Part shown: positions 8,779-17,528 of the stretch, piece after piece
Layout: every line of letters starts with the position of its first letter
Position numbering within the stretch: position 1 is the first letter of the stretch
Assembly: GCF_026013965.1 (NCBI RefSeq)
Contig: NZ_CP110341.1
Location: 1,798,001 to 1,862,000 of the forward strand
Direction of reading: 5' to 3'
DNA from: Brevibacterium sp. JSBI002
Lineage (GTDB): Bacteria > Actinomycetota > Actinomycetes > Actinomycetales > Brevibacteriaceae
Length of the DNA stretch: 64,000 bases
Position numbers and translations under genes: made by a program
Notes under the pieces: model-generated
The model's input: only the letters and a program-made list of their open reading frames with translations
Database searches by the model: none
What the model was told of the DNA's origin: nothing

Positions 8779-11700
8779 ATGTTCTCTAAAGTCCTCGTGG
8801 CCAACCGCGGAGAGATCGCCGTCCGTGCGTTCCGTGCCGCCTATGAGCTCGGAGCCTCCACCGTCGCAGTCTTCCCCTATGAGGACCGCAACTCCGAACA
8901 CCGCATGAAGGCCGACGAGGCCTACATGATCGGTGAGGAGGGGCATCCCGTCCGCGCCTACCTCAGCGTCGAAGAGATGCTGCGGGTGGCGAAGGAAAGC
9001 GGCGCCGACGCCATCTACCCCGGATACGGCTTCCTCTCTGAGAACCCCGATCTGGCGCGTGCCTGTGCCGAAGCGGGAATCACCTTCATCGGCCCCAAGG
9101 CCGATGTGCTCGAACTGGCCGGAAACAAGGTCCAGGCGCTGGCGGCCGCACGCAATGCGGGCATCCCGGTCCTCGACTCGACACGCCCCTCGGCCGATAT
9201 CGCACAGCTGCTCGCCGATGCCGAATCGATGGAATACCCCCTCTTCGTCAAGGCCGTCGCCGGCGGCGGTGGTCGCGGAATGCGTCGCGTGGCCCAGGCC
9301 TCCGACCTCGAGGACGCTCTCAAGGCCGCCATGCGCGAAGCCGAAGGCGCCTTCGGCGACCCCACGGTCTTCATCGAGCAGGCGGTGCAGCGTCCCCGCC
9401 ACATCGAGGTCCAGGTGCTGGCCGACAACGACTCGAACGCCATCCACCTCTTCGAACGCGACTGCTCCGTGCAGCGCCGCCACCAGAAGGTCGTGGAGAT
9501 CGCTCCGGCCCCGAATCTCGATCCCGAGATCGCGGCCGCCCTGCACGCAGATGCCCTGAAGTTCGCAAAGGCACTGGGCTACCAGAACGCCGGCACCGTG
9601 GAATTCCTCCTCGAGACCGACGGACCGCGCGCCGGCAAGCACGTGTTCATCGAAATGAACCCGCGCGTCCAGGTCGAACACACTGTGACCGAAGAGATCA
9701 CCGATGTCGACATCGTGGCTTCGCAGATGCGCATCGCCGCCGGGGCCACCCTAGAAGAGATCGGCCTGCGCCAGGACGAGATGCGGATCAAGGGTGCCGC
9801 ACTCCAGTGCCGCATCACCACCGAGGATCCCGCGAACTCCTTCCGCCCCGACACCGGCACGATCACCGCCTACCGCTCTGCCGGTGGTGCAGGTGTGCGC
9901 CTCGACGGCGGAACCGTCCACGCCGGTGCTGCCGTCAGCCCCCACTTCGACTCGATGCTCGTGAAGCTCTCCTGCCGCGGCCGCGACTTCGCTCAGGCCG
10001 TCGGCCGTGCCAAACGCGCCCTGGCTGAGTTCCGCATCCGCGGCGTATCGTCGAACATCGGCTTCCTGCAGGCCGTCCTCGACGATCCCGCGTTCGTCGC
10101 CGGGGACCTGTCCACGTCCTTCATCGAAGAACGCCCGCAGCTCTTCGACGCTCGGGTGAGCGCCGACCGCGGATCGAAGCTGCTGGACTACCTCGCCGAT
10201 GTCACGGTCAATCGCCCCCACGGCGAACCGGGTCTGCGCATCCGTCCGGGCGACAAGCTCCCGAGCATCGACCTCTCCGCGGCGCCCGCAGCGGGCAGCC
10301 GCGACCGTCTCGCCGAGCTCGGACCGGAGGGCTTCGCCCGCGCCCTGCGTGAGCAGAGTTCCCTGGCCGTCACGGATACGACGTTCCGCGACGCCCACCA
10401 GTCCCTGCTGGCCACCCGCGTGCGCACCCGAGACCTACTGGCCGTGGCCGGGCACGTCTCCCGGATGACACCCGAGCTGCTGAGCATCGAGGCCTGGGGC
10501 GGTGCGACCTATGACGTGGCTCTGCGCTTCCTCGGCGAGGATCCATGGGAACGTCTCGAAGCCCTTCGCACCGCGGTGCCCAACATCAACCTGCAGATGC
10601 TTCTGCGCGGACGCAACACCGTCGGCTACACCCCGTACCCGACCGAGGTCACCGACGCATTCGTCGATGAGGCGGCCCGCACGGGCATCGACATCTTCCG
10701 CATCTTCGACGCTCTCAACGACGTCGAGCAGATGCGTCCGGCCATCGAAGCCGTGCGCGGAACGAACATGGCACTGGCCGAGGTGGCCCTGTGCTACACC
10801 TCGGACATCCTCGATCCGAAGGAAGAGCTCTACACGCTCGACTACTACCTGCGCCTGGCCGCACAGATCGTCGACGCCGGAGCCCATGTGCTCGCCATCA
10901 AGGACATGGCCGGCCTGCTGCGGCCGGCAGCCACGGTCAAGCTCGTGACTGCTCTGCGGGAGAACTTCGACCTGCCCGTCCACGTCCACACCCACGACAC
11001 TGCGGGCGGACAGCTGGCCACCCTCTATGCTGCTGCCGCCGCCGGTGCCGATGCCGTCGATGCCGCCTCGGCGGCCATGGCCGGAACCACCAGCCAGCCG
11101 AGTCTCTCCGCGCTCGTCGCCGCCTTCGAGAACACCGAGCGTGACACCGGCATCAGCCTCGACGCCGTCAGCAACCTCGAACCCTACTGGGAGTCGGTGC
11201 GCAAGCTCTACGCACCGTTCGAGTCCGGGCTCGCCGGACCGACCGGCCGCGTCTACCGTCACGAGATCCCCGGCGGACAGCTGTCGAACCTGCGTCAGCA
11301 GGCCGTCGCACTGGGCCTGGGGGAGCGGTTCGAGGACATCGAACACATGTATGCGGCCGCCGATTCGATTCTCGGCCATCTCGTCAAGGTCACCCCGTCC
11401 TCGAAGGTCGTCGGCGATCTGGCGCTTCACCTCGTCGGCGCCGGAGTTGCGCCCGAGGAGTTCGCGGAGAACCCCGACAAGTTCGACATTCCGGATTCGG
11501 TGATCGGGTTCCTCAACGGCGACCTCGGTGATCCTCCGGGCGGATGGCCCGAGCCGTTCCGCTCGAAGGCCCTCGCCGGCCGTTCCGCCAAGCCGCTCAC
11601 CGAGCATCTCGAACCTGCGGATGCCGAAGCGCTGCAGACGCCGGGCCGGGACCGGAAGGACAAGCTCAACGAGCTGCTGTTCCCCGGTCCGACGAAGGAA

Positions 11701-12180
11701 TTCCAGTCGATGCGCTCGAACTACGGCGACCTCTCGGTCGTCGAGACCTCCGAGTACCTCTACGGTCTCACCAGCGGCGAAGAGCATGCCGTCGAGCTGG
11801 CGAAGGGCAAGAACCTGCTCATCGGCGTCCAGGCCATCGGCGGCACTGACGAGCGCGGGATGCGTTCGGTCATGTTCACCCTCAATGGACAGCTGCGTCC
11901 GCTGCAGGTGCGTGACCGCTCCGTAGAAAGCGAAGTCAAGACTGCGGAGAAGGCCGATCCGAACAACAGCGGACACGTCGGCAGCCCGTTCGCCGGAGTT
12001 GTGACCATGCAGGTCCACGAGGGCGACAAGGTCTCCGTCGGCGACACCGTAGCCACCATCGAGGCGATGAAGATGGAAGCGACGATCACAACCCAGACGG
12101 CTGGAACCGTCGCCCGTGTGGCCATCGCCGATGTCCAGCAGCTCGAAGGCGGAGACCTCGTCGTGGTGATCGATGCCTGA
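8779..12180 (+). CDS. pyc: Pyruvate carboxylase
   Basis: Biotin-dependent carboxylation of pyruvate to oxaloacetate, an anaplerotic step. The 1133-aa chain has all domains in order: biotin carboxylase (about 1-455, with the ATP-grasp glycine loop GGGGRGMRRV and the EMNPRVQVEHTVTEE segment), carboxyltransferase (about 520-990, with TTFRDAHQSLLATRVRT and VHVHTHDT), and a C-terminal biotinyl domain where EAMKMEA places the biotinylated lysine at K1098. The length is normal for the single-chain enzyme. It is divergent from parA, and the def start codon lies inside its last codons. Confidence 0.97.
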   Translation: MFSKVLVANRGEIAVRAFRAAYELGASTVAVFPYEDRNSEHRMKADEAYMIGEEGHPVRAYLSVEEMLRVAKESGADAIYPGYGFLSENPDLARACAEAGITFIGPKADVLELAGNKVQALAAARNAGIPVLDSTRPSADIAQLLADAESMEYPLFVKAVAGGGGRGMRRVAQASDLEDALKAAMREAEGAFGDPTVFIEQAVQRPRHIEVQVLADNDSNAIHLFERDCSVQRRHQKVVEIAPAPNLDPEIAAALHADALKFAKALGYQNAGTVEFLLETDGPRAGKHVFIEMNPRVQVEHTVTEEITDVDIVASQMRIAAGATLEEIGLRQDEMRIKGAALQCRITTEDPANSFRPDTGTITAYRSAGGAGVRLDGGTVHAGAAVSPHFDSMLVKLSCRGRDFAQAVGRAKRALAEFRIRGVSSNIGFLQAVLDDPAFVAGDLSTSFIEERPQLFDARVSADRGSKLLDYLADVTVNRPHGEPGLRIRPGDKLPSIDLSAAPAAGSRDRLAELGPEGFARALREQSSLAVTDTTFRDAHQSLLATRVRTRDLLAVAGHVSRMTPELLSIEAWGGATYDVALRFLGEDPWERLEALRTAVPNINLQMLLRGRNTVGYTPYPTEVTDAFVDEAARTGIDIFRIFDALNDVEQMRPAIEAVRGTNMALAEVALCYTSDILDPKEELYTLDYYLRLAAQIVDAGAHVLAIKDMAGLLRPAATVKLVTALRENFDLPVHVHTHDTAGGQLATLYAAAAAGADAVDAASAAMAGTTSQPSLSALVAAFENTERDTGISLDAVSNLEPYWESVRKLYAPFESGLAGPTGRVYRHEIPGGQLSNLRQQAVALGLGERFEDIEHMYAAADSILGHLVKVTPSSKVVGDLALHLVGAGVAPEEFAENPDKFDIPDSVIGFLNGDLGDPPGGWPEPFRSKALAGRSAKPLTEHLEPADAEALQTPGRDRKDKLNELLFPGPTKEFQSMRSNYGDLSVVETSEYLYGLTSGEEHAVELAKGKNLLIGVQAIGGTDERGMRSVMFTLNGQLRPLQVRDRSVESEVKTAEKADPNNSGHVGSPFAGVVTMQVHEGDKVSVGDTVATIEAMKMEATITTQTAGTVARVAIADVQQLEGGDLVVVIDA

Positions 12181-12679
12181 ACGCGAGATCCGACTGTGGG
12201 GAGACCCCGTGCTCCGCAGCAAGTGCGAACCGGTGACGGTCTTCGATGATCACGTCGAAGCTCTGGCAGCCGACCTCGTCGACACCGCACGGCCGGAGGG
12301 CCGTGCGGCCGTCGCCGCTCCGCAGATCGGGGTCGGACTGCGAGCATTCGGCTACGACCTCGACGGTCGTACGGGATATGTCATCAACCCGGAGATCGTC
12401 GAGCTGGGCGGGCAGCTGCGTGACATCGAAGAAGGCTGCCTCTCTGTCCCCGGGCTGTTCTTCCCCACCCCCCGCTACGAATTCGCTCGGGTGCGAGGGG
12501 TGGATGCGAAGAATCAGCCGATCGAGATCGAAGGCGCGGAAGTCTTCGCCCAGATGCTCCAACACGAGGTTGGGCACCTCGACGGGCAGGTCTACATTCA
12601 AACTCTGCCCGGGGAACGCCGGCGGGAGGCTATGAAAGCCATCCGCTCGGCCGATTGGTTCCTCGCCCGAATGCCCTGA
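12173..12679 (+). CDS. def: Peptide deformylase
   Basis: Removes the N-formyl group from nascent proteins. Metal ligands are visible: C89 in EGCLSVPG and H131/H135 with catalytic E132 in HEVGHLDG. Motif I is unusual: the family GXGLAAPQ is GRAAVAAPQ here, keeping AAPQ but not the glycines, and the usual HEXDH reads HEVGH. These differences suggest a divergent deformylase or a paralogue; catalysis remains plausible because the ligands are intact. The ATG overlaps the end of pyc by 8 bp, so translation is probably coupled. Confidence 0.9.
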   Translation: MPEREIRLWGDPVLRSKCEPVTVFDDHVEALAADLVDTARPEGRAAVAAPQIGVGLRAFGYDLDGRTGYVINPEIVELGGQLRDIEEGCLSVPGLFFPTPRYEFARVRGVDAKNQPIEIEGAEVFAQMLQHEVGHLDGQVYIQTLPGERRREAMKAIRSADWFLARMP

Positions 12680-12729
12680 GCTGAGTCATTCGCACCCGAC
12701 CGACCATATAGACCAAGAAGGAGAAGTTT

Positions 12730-13584
12730 ATGAGCATCCAGCGCACCGCCGTCATCGGCAGCGGACTCATGGGAGCCGGAATCGCCGAAGTGCTGGCGAA
12801 GTCCGGTCTCGACGTCATCGTCCGCGAGATCAACGAGGAGGCCTCGGCCGCAGGTCGTGCCCGCATCGAGAAATCCCTGGCTCGCGCAGTGGACAAGGGC
12901 AAACTCGATGCCGCTGCCCGTGACGAGGCGCTCGGCCGACTGCGGTTCACCACCGATATCAGCGATCTCGCCGATCGTCAGCTCGTCATCGAGGCGGCCA
13001 GTGAGAACGAAGACATCAAGAAGTCGATCTTCGCTGAGCTCGACCAGGTCGTCACCGACCCGGAAGCGATCCTGGCCTCGAACACCTCGTCGATGCCGAT
13101 CATCCGATTCGCGCAGGCGACCTCGCGCCCCGAACGCGTGCTGGGAGTGCATTTCTTCAACCCTGCACCGGTCCAGCCGCTCGTCGAGATCGTCTCCTCG
13201 GTGCTCACCGCCGAGGATGTCCGCAGCACCGTGACGTCCTTCGTCGCCGATGTGCTCGGGAAGAACCCGATCCAAGCCGATGACCGTCCCGGTTTCATCG
13301 TCAATGCCCTGCTCATCCCGTACCTGCTCAGCGCGGTCCGGATGCTCGAGGCCGGACACGCGACGAAGGAGGACATCGACGCGGGAATGGTCGGCGGCTG
13401 CGCCCACCCGATGGGGCCGATCAAGCTGGCCGACCTCGTCGGTCTCGACACCTGCCTCTATGCCGCAGAGAGCATGTATGAGGAGACCGGTGATCCTGCG
13501 AACAAGCCTCCGATCCTGCTGTCGCGCATGGTCGATGCCGGCCTGCTCGGTGTGAAATCCGGACGCGGATTCTACGAATACTGA
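12730..13584 (+). CDS. 3-hydroxybutyryl/3-hydroxyacyl-CoA dehydrogenase
   Basis: NAD-dependent oxidation of 3-hydroxyacyl-CoA, 284 aa, the length of the single-function enzyme (FadB2/Hbd type). The Rossmann loop GSGLMGAGIAEVLAKSG is at residues 9-25; LGVHFFNPAPVQPLVEI carries the catalytic-histidine segment and GFIVNALLIPYL the family C-terminal domain. An AAGGAGAAG ribosome site precedes the ATG. It lies 50 bp after def and ends before a strong bidirectional hairpin, so it is probably the last gene of a pyc-def unit or has its own promoter. A role in fatty acid or hydroxybutyrate metabolism is inferred from the family. Confidence 0.93.
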   Translation: MSIQRTAVIGSGLMGAGIAEVLAKSGLDVIVREINEEASAAGRARIEKSLARAVDKGKLDAAARDEALGRLRFTTDISDLADRQLVIEAASENEDIKKSIFAELDQVVTDPEAILASNTSSMPIIRFAQATSRPERVLGVHFFNPAPVQPLVEIVSSVLTAEDVRSTVTSFVADVLGKNPIQADDRPGFIVNALLIPYLLSAVRMLEAGHATKEDIDAGMVGGCAHPMGPIKLADLVGLDTCLYAAESMYEETGDPANKPPILLSRMVDAGLLGVKSGRGFYEY

Positions 13585-13601
13585 TCCGACGTCCCAGGTA
13601 C

Positions 13602-13645
13602 AGACAGGTCCGCCCCGAACCCTTCGGTTCGGGGCGGACCTGTCT
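13602..13645. terminator. Bidirectional terminator
   Basis: Perfect 19-bp inverted repeat (arms 13602-13620 and 13627-13645) with a 6-nt loop between two convergent genes, 17 bp after the dehydrogenase stop and 24 bp before the aminotransferase stop. It can serve both strands. Confidence 0.85.
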
Positions 13646-13669
13646 CAGTCTGCAGGCCGCGTTCGAGTG

Positions 13670-14929
13670 TCAGCCGGCGAGCAGCTTCTCATAGCTGGCC
13701 AGGCGCACACACGCCACGAGGCCCTGAGCGGCGAGTTCGACCTCATCGAGGGTCGGCATCGTCGGCGCGATGCGGATTATGTTGTTGTTGGGGTCGACGC
13801 CGTACGGGTGCGTGGCACCGGCAGGAGTCAGCTTCACTCCAGCTTCCCCAGCGAGTTTGACGACGCGATCGGCGATGCCCTCCATCGTCGTCAGAGTGAT
13901 GAAGTACCCGCCGTCCGGTGAGGTCCACTGCGCCAGCTCTTCCGCTCCGAGTCCGTCCTCGAGCGCCTTGAGCACCGCATCGAACTTCGGTGCGACGATC
14001 TCGGCATGCTTGCGCATATGTGCTTCGACCCCGGCCGTGTCGGAGAAGAACCGGACATGGCGCAGCTGGTTGATCTTGTCGGGACCGATCGCGACCTTCC
14101 CGAGGTTCGCTCGCATCCAATCGACTGTGGCAGGGCCTCCGGCGAAGAACGACACCCCGGCCCCGGCATGAGTGATCTTCGACGTCGAGGCGAAGACCCA
14201 TGCACGTTCGGGATGACCCGCCTCTGCGCAGAGCGAGAGGATGTCGAGATTGTCCGGATGGTCCTCTCGCAGATGGTGCACCCCGTAGGCGTTGTCCCAC
14301 AGCAGAGTGAAGTCGGGCGCCGCCGTCGGCATGGCAGCCAGCTCCCGTGCCCGCGCTTCGGTGACCGTGATTCCGGTCGGGTTGGAATACATCGGCACCA
14401 GCCACATGCCCTTGACCGCAGGGTCTTCGGCCAGACGCTGCGCCTCGGAGATCACCGGGCCCTCGTCGTCCATCGGAATGGTCAACAGCTCGAACCCGAG
14501 GGATTCGGCCAGGGTGAAATGGCGGTCGTAACCGGGCACGGGGCACAGCAGCTTGTGCGGACCCTGCCCCCACGGGCGATCATCGACGGCCGTGCCGTGC
14601 ATGTGGGCGAAGGTCAGCGCCTGGGTCATGAATGTCAGCGAGGCATTGCCGCCGGCCAACAGCTGGTCGGCCGGAACCTTGAGCAGCGGAGCGAAGATCT
14701 CCCGCAGTTCGATGAGTCCGTCGAGTCCGCCGTAGTTGCGGGTGTCGACGCCACCGGGAGTGCGATAGTCGTCGCCGCTGACCGCAGTGAGCAGATCGGC
14801 AGCGAGGTCGAGCTGTTCCGGGGCGGGCTTGCCCCGTGTGATGTCGAGCGAGAGACCGCGCGAGGCGAATTCCTCGTACGCGGCGGAGACTTCGTCCAGT
14901 TTGGACGAGAGGTCGGACGGTGCGGACAT
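13670..14929 (-). CDS. Aspartate aminotransferase, class I fold (Ic subfamily)
   Basis: PLP-dependent aminotransferase of 419 aa. The N-terminal LDITRGKPAPEQLDLA, the substrate-loop GGNASLTFM, PMYSNPTGITVTE and the PLP-lysine segment ASTSKITHAGAG are features of the actinobacterial aspartate aminotransferase group sometimes labelled MocR-type by Pfam, the group of corynebacterial AspT, although there is no DNA-binding domain here. Likely reaction: aspartate plus 2-oxoglutarate to oxaloacetate plus glutamate. An AAGGAGCC ribosome site precedes the ATG. It is convergent with the dehydrogenase gene. Confidence 0.88.
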   Translation of the reverse strand: MSAPSDLSSKLDEVSAAYEEFASRGLSLDITRGKPAPEQLDLAADLLTAVSGDDYRTPGGVDTRNYGGLDGLIELREIFAPLLKVPADQLLAGGNASLTFMTQALTFAHMHGTAVDDRPWGQGPHKLLCPVPGYDRHFTLAESLGFELLTIPMDDEGPVISEAQRLAEDPAVKGMWLVPMYSNPTGITVTEARARELAAMPTAAPDFTLLWDNAYGVHHLREDHPDNLDILSLCAEAGHPERAWVFASTSKITHAGAGVSFFAGGPATVDWMRANLGKVAIGPDKINQLRHVRFFSDTAGVEAHMRKHAEIVAPKFDAVLKALEDGLGAEELAQWTSPDGGYFITLTTMEGIADRVVKLAGEAGVKLTPAGATHPYGVDPNNNIIRIAPTMPTLDEVELAAQGLVACVRLASYEKLLAG

Positions 14930-15058
14930 GCTGGCTCCTTAGGGCTGGGAACGGGCCGTTGACTCCATCCTATCGACTCGGCGAATGCCAGCGACGCTAG
15001 AGTGGTCTGCAGCGGTCGCCCGGACGACCGCCGGCAATTCGATGAAAGGCAGACTCAG

Positions 15059-15793
15059 ATGGTGCGACCACGTGCGCAGGCCGCCCACGGCCGCAGTTTC
15101 GGCACCCAGGCCGGAGTCTATGACGAGGTGCGGCCCGGATATCCCGACTCAGCCCTCGACCTCGCGCTGACCGGTTGGGAGCCGCGATGGTCTGGTCTGC
15201 GCGTGTGCGACCTCGGTGCGGGAACGGGGATCCTCAGCGGCCGGCTGCTCACACGCGGTGCCGATCTCATCGCCGTCGATCCCGACACGGCCGCGCTCGA
15301 ACGCAATCCAGCCCCCACCATGGTCGGCACCGCTGAGGACACCGGCCTGGAATCAGGGAATCTCGACCTCGTCACTGTCGCGCAGGCCTGGCATTGGTTC
15401 GACGAAGCGAGAGCAGCCGCCGAAGTCGCGCGCATCCTCCGCCCGGGAGGCCGGCTGCTCATCCTCATCAACCAACTCGATGTCCGGGTCGACTGGGTGC
15501 TGCGCCTGAGCCGGATCATGCACGCCGGCGACGTCTATCGACCGCAGTACCGACCCCAGCCCGGCAACGGTCTGGTTCTCACCGACCACAGGCTCGTCGA
15601 GTTCACCACGGAGCTCACCGTCGATGGAATCGTCGACCTCGCGCGCACCCGGTCGTATTGGCTGCGTTCGAACGAGAAGACTCGAGCCCGAGTCGAAGCG
15701 AACCTGCGCGGGTACTTCAGTGTCGAGCATCCGGTGTCCGGCACGGTGGATCTGCCGTATATGTGCCTGGCGTATCTCCTCGAACGGGGCTGA
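15059..15793 (+). CDS. Class I SAM-dependent methyltransferase
   Basis: A 244-aa methyltransferase of the methyltransferase-11 type. The SAM-binding motif I is VCDLGAGTGILSGRL (about residues 49-63), the acidic loop is AVDPD (about 71-75) and the AQAWHWFDEARAAAEVARIL segment (about 110-129) is typical of this group. The ATG at 15059 is chosen over an upstream GTG because an AAAGG lies before it and a -10-like TAGAGT lies near 15000, implying a short leader. The substrate is unknown and the neighbours give no clue. Confidence 0.82.
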   Translation: MVRPRAQAAHGRSFGTQAGVYDEVRPGYPDSALDLALTGWEPRWSGLRVCDLGAGTGILSGRLLTRGADLIAVDPDTAALERNPAPTMVGTAEDTGLESGNLDLVTVAQAWHWFDEARAAAEVARILRPGGRLLILINQLDVRVDWVLRLSRIMHAGDVYRPQYRPQPGNGLVLTDHRLVEFTTELTVDGIVDLARTRSYWLRSNEKTRARVEANLRGYFSVEHPVSGTVDLPYMCLAYLLERG

Positions 15794-15801
15794 ACGCACG
15801 A

Positions 15802-15834
15802 AGCGGGCCGCACCCGATGAAGGTGCAGCCCGCT
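15802..15834. terminator. Terminator between convergent methyltransferase and hsp20
   Basis: 13-bp stem with one mismatch (arms 15802-15814 and 15822-15834) and a 7-nt loop, 8 bp after the methyltransferase stop and before the hsp20 3' end. Confidence 0.7.
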
Positions 15835-15905
15835 GCCGGCAACCGGGAAACGCCTCGGCGTCCGAACCTCGGTCACCGTGATTCCGTTGGAATCCGGCGC
15901 CGGTG

Positions 15906-16376
15906 TCAGCCGTCGAGGCCGGGGGAGCGGGGTTCGTCGGACGAGGACGATTCAACCACCTCGGGGGAGGTCTGTCCGGCTGCATGGGAGACGGAGATCT
16001 TCCGGGGGCGGGCCTCCTCGGCGACGGGGATCGTCAGCGTGAGGACACCGTCGCTGTAGTCGGCGCGGATGCGATCCAGCGCCACCCGATTGCCGAGCGT
16101 GAGCTGGCGGGCGTAGGTGCCATTGGTGCGTTCCCGGGTCAGCCACTTCACGTCCTTGTCGGCGACCTCGGACTCGCGGCGAGCGCGCACCGTGAGCGTG
16201 CGGTCTTCGACATCGACATCAATGCTGCTCGGATCGACTCCGGGCATATCGATGCGGGCGATGAAGACTTCGCCGTCACGGTAGAGGTCCATCGGCAGGG
16301 TGGTGGCGTTCGGGGTGCGGGTCACCTCGGAGAAGAATCGGTCGAGGTCGCGGATGGGGTCGAAACGTGTAGCCAT
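15906..16376 (-). CDS. Small heat-shock protein, Hsp20/alpha-crystallin family
   Basis: ATP-independent holdase chaperone, 156 aa. The alpha-crystallin domain spans about residues 30-130, with ARIDMPGVDPSSIDVDVEDR near its start and the conserved YSDGVLTLTIPVAEE (A-x-x-x-n-G-v-L-like) motif near its end; a Ser-rich tail follows. The upstream DNA carries a SigR/SigH-type promoter overlapped by an HspR-type inverted repeat, the dual control known for mycobacterial acr2. GAAAGGAAG provides the ribosome site. Confidence 0.93.
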   Translation of the reverse strand: MATRFDPIRDLDRFFSEVTRTPNATTLPMDLYRDGEVFIARIDMPGVDPSSIDVDVEDRTLTVRARRESEVADKDVKWLTRERTNGTYARQLTLGNRVALDRIRADYSDGVLTLTIPVAEEARPRKISVSHAAGQTSPEVVESSSSDEPRSPGLDG

Positions 16377-16403
16377 GTGCTTCCTTTCGTTCGGGTCCTA
16401 CAT

Positions 16404-16422
16404 TGAGTCAAACACACTCAAC
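16404..16422. promoter_or_regulatory. HAIR-like HspR operator upstream of hsp20
   Basis: TTGAGT-N7-ACTCAA, matching the HspR-associated inverted repeat CTTGAGT-N7-ACTCAAG except for the outermost base on each side. It ends 28 bp before the hsp20 ATG and covers the -10 of the predicted promoter, fitting a repressor site. The hspR gene itself is not in this window. Confidence 0.8.
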
Positions 16423-16437
16423 TTTGAAATGATTCCG
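16412..16437 (-). promoter_or_regulatory. SigR/SigH-type promoter of hsp20
   Basis: Reading leftward, GGAAT (16433-16437) is followed after exactly 18 nt by GTT (16412-16414), the consensus of oxidative/heat stress ECF sigma factors SigR (Streptomyces) and SigH (Mycobacterium, Corynebacterium). The -10 GTT lies in the N7 spacer of the HAIR-like element. Confidence 0.65.
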
Positions 16438-16458
16438 AACTCATGAAATTCTCAGTCT

Positions 16459-17391
16459 GTGAGCTTGGTTCCCATTCTCCTCGCACTGCTTCCCGTCACG
16501 GCGCTCATCGCCTTCGGTCTCGCACTGAAGAGACTGCCGGGATTTCGGAGTCCGGAATTCTGGTCGGGCGCGGAGAAGCTCGCGTACTACTGCCTCCTTC
16601 CGGTGCTCCTCTTCACCTCCGTCGCCGAGGTGGACGTAGCCCATGTCCCGCTCGCGCGCTTGGCAGCCGCGCTCGTCATTCCCACCGTGATCGTGTCCCT
16701 GGGCATCGTCGTCGCCCGCCGGGTCATCGCCCGCGATCTTCCGGCCTTCACCTCCGTGCTCCAAGGCGGGATCCGCTTCAACACCTATATCGGCCTGTCG
16801 TTGGCGGGCAGCCTGTTCGGTTCCGAAGGCAGCGCCGTGGCCGCGATCGTCGCGGCGGTCCTCGTCCCCACGGTGAACGTCATCTCGAGCCTCGGCTTCG
16901 AGCTCCTGCGCACCGGACCGAGCTCGCTGCTCGCGCTGCTGCGGGCGATCGCGACGAATCCTCTCGTGCTCGGCTGCGTCGCCGGAGCTGCGGCCAATCT
17001 CAGCGGTCTGGGTCTGCCGGACGTGGCGGCCACCGTCCTCGAACCCTTGGCGGCCGCCTCGCTGCCCATCGGGCTCCTCTGCGTCGGCGCCGGTCTGCAG
17101 GCATTCTCGATGCGTGACCACGCCCGGGCCATCATCGCCTCGACGTTCATCAAGCTGATCGTGCTGCCGGGGCTGTCCCTCGTCGCACTGTCACTCTTCG
17201 CCGTCCCGACGGTGCCGGCGCTGGTCGGGCTGCTCTTCCAGTCGATCGCCACGGCGAGCTCCGGTTATGTCATGGCGCGGCAGCTCGGGGGCGATGCGAA
17301 GCTCATGGCCGCACTCATCGCCGGACAGACCGGCGTCATGCTCGTGACTCTGCCGATCGTGCTGCTCATCGGCAAGTCGGTCCTCGGCTGA
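16459..17391 (+). CDS. AEC-family (auxin efflux carrier type) transporter
   Basis: Polytopic inner-membrane protein of 310 aa with about ten hydrophobic helices in two repeated halves. GGIRFNTYIGLSLAGSLFG near residue 105 and LGCVAGAAANLSGLGLP near 173 are characteristic of the AEC family, whose bacterial members export or exchange carboxylates such as malate. The GTG start gives SLVPILLALLPVTALIAFG as the first helix. It is divergent from hsp20, so the 82-bp spacer carries both promoters. The substrate is not determinable. Confidence 0.88.
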   Translation: MSLVPILLALLPVTALIAFGLALKRLPGFRSPEFWSGAEKLAYYCLLPVLLFTSVAEVDVAHVPLARLAAALVIPTVIVSLGIVVARRVIARDLPAFTSVLQGGIRFNTYIGLSLAGSLFGSEGSAVAAIVAAVLVPTVNVISSLGFELLRTGPSSLLALLRAIATNPLVLGCVAGAAANLSGLGLPDVAATVLEPLAAASLPIGLLCVGAGLQAFSMRDHARAIIASTFIKLIVLPGLSLVALSLFAVPTVPALVGLLFQSIATASSGYVMARQLGGDAKLMAALIAGQTGVMLVTLPIVLLIGKSVLG

Positions 17392-17432
17392 GGACGCACC
17401 GGTCTCCCCGCAAGCTCGGGCCTGCATACGAC

Positions 17433-17464
17433 AGCGGCCGACCCCCATGCTGGGATCGGCCGCT
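17433..17464. terminator. Terminator between AEC transporter and ferritin
   Basis: 13-bp stem with one mismatch (arms 17433-17445 and 17452-17464) and a 6-nt loop, 41 bp after the transporter stop and between convergent genes. Confidence 0.7.
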
Positions 17465-17528
17465 TGAGTACTCGATTCGAGTTCACACTTGACTCATAGA
17501 GCTCGCCCTGAGTGCTGAGCCGAAGTGG

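Noticed and set aside
10435..12222. 595-aa minus-strand frame under pyc
   Set aside because: Shadow of pyruvate carboxylase with no family-like sequence.
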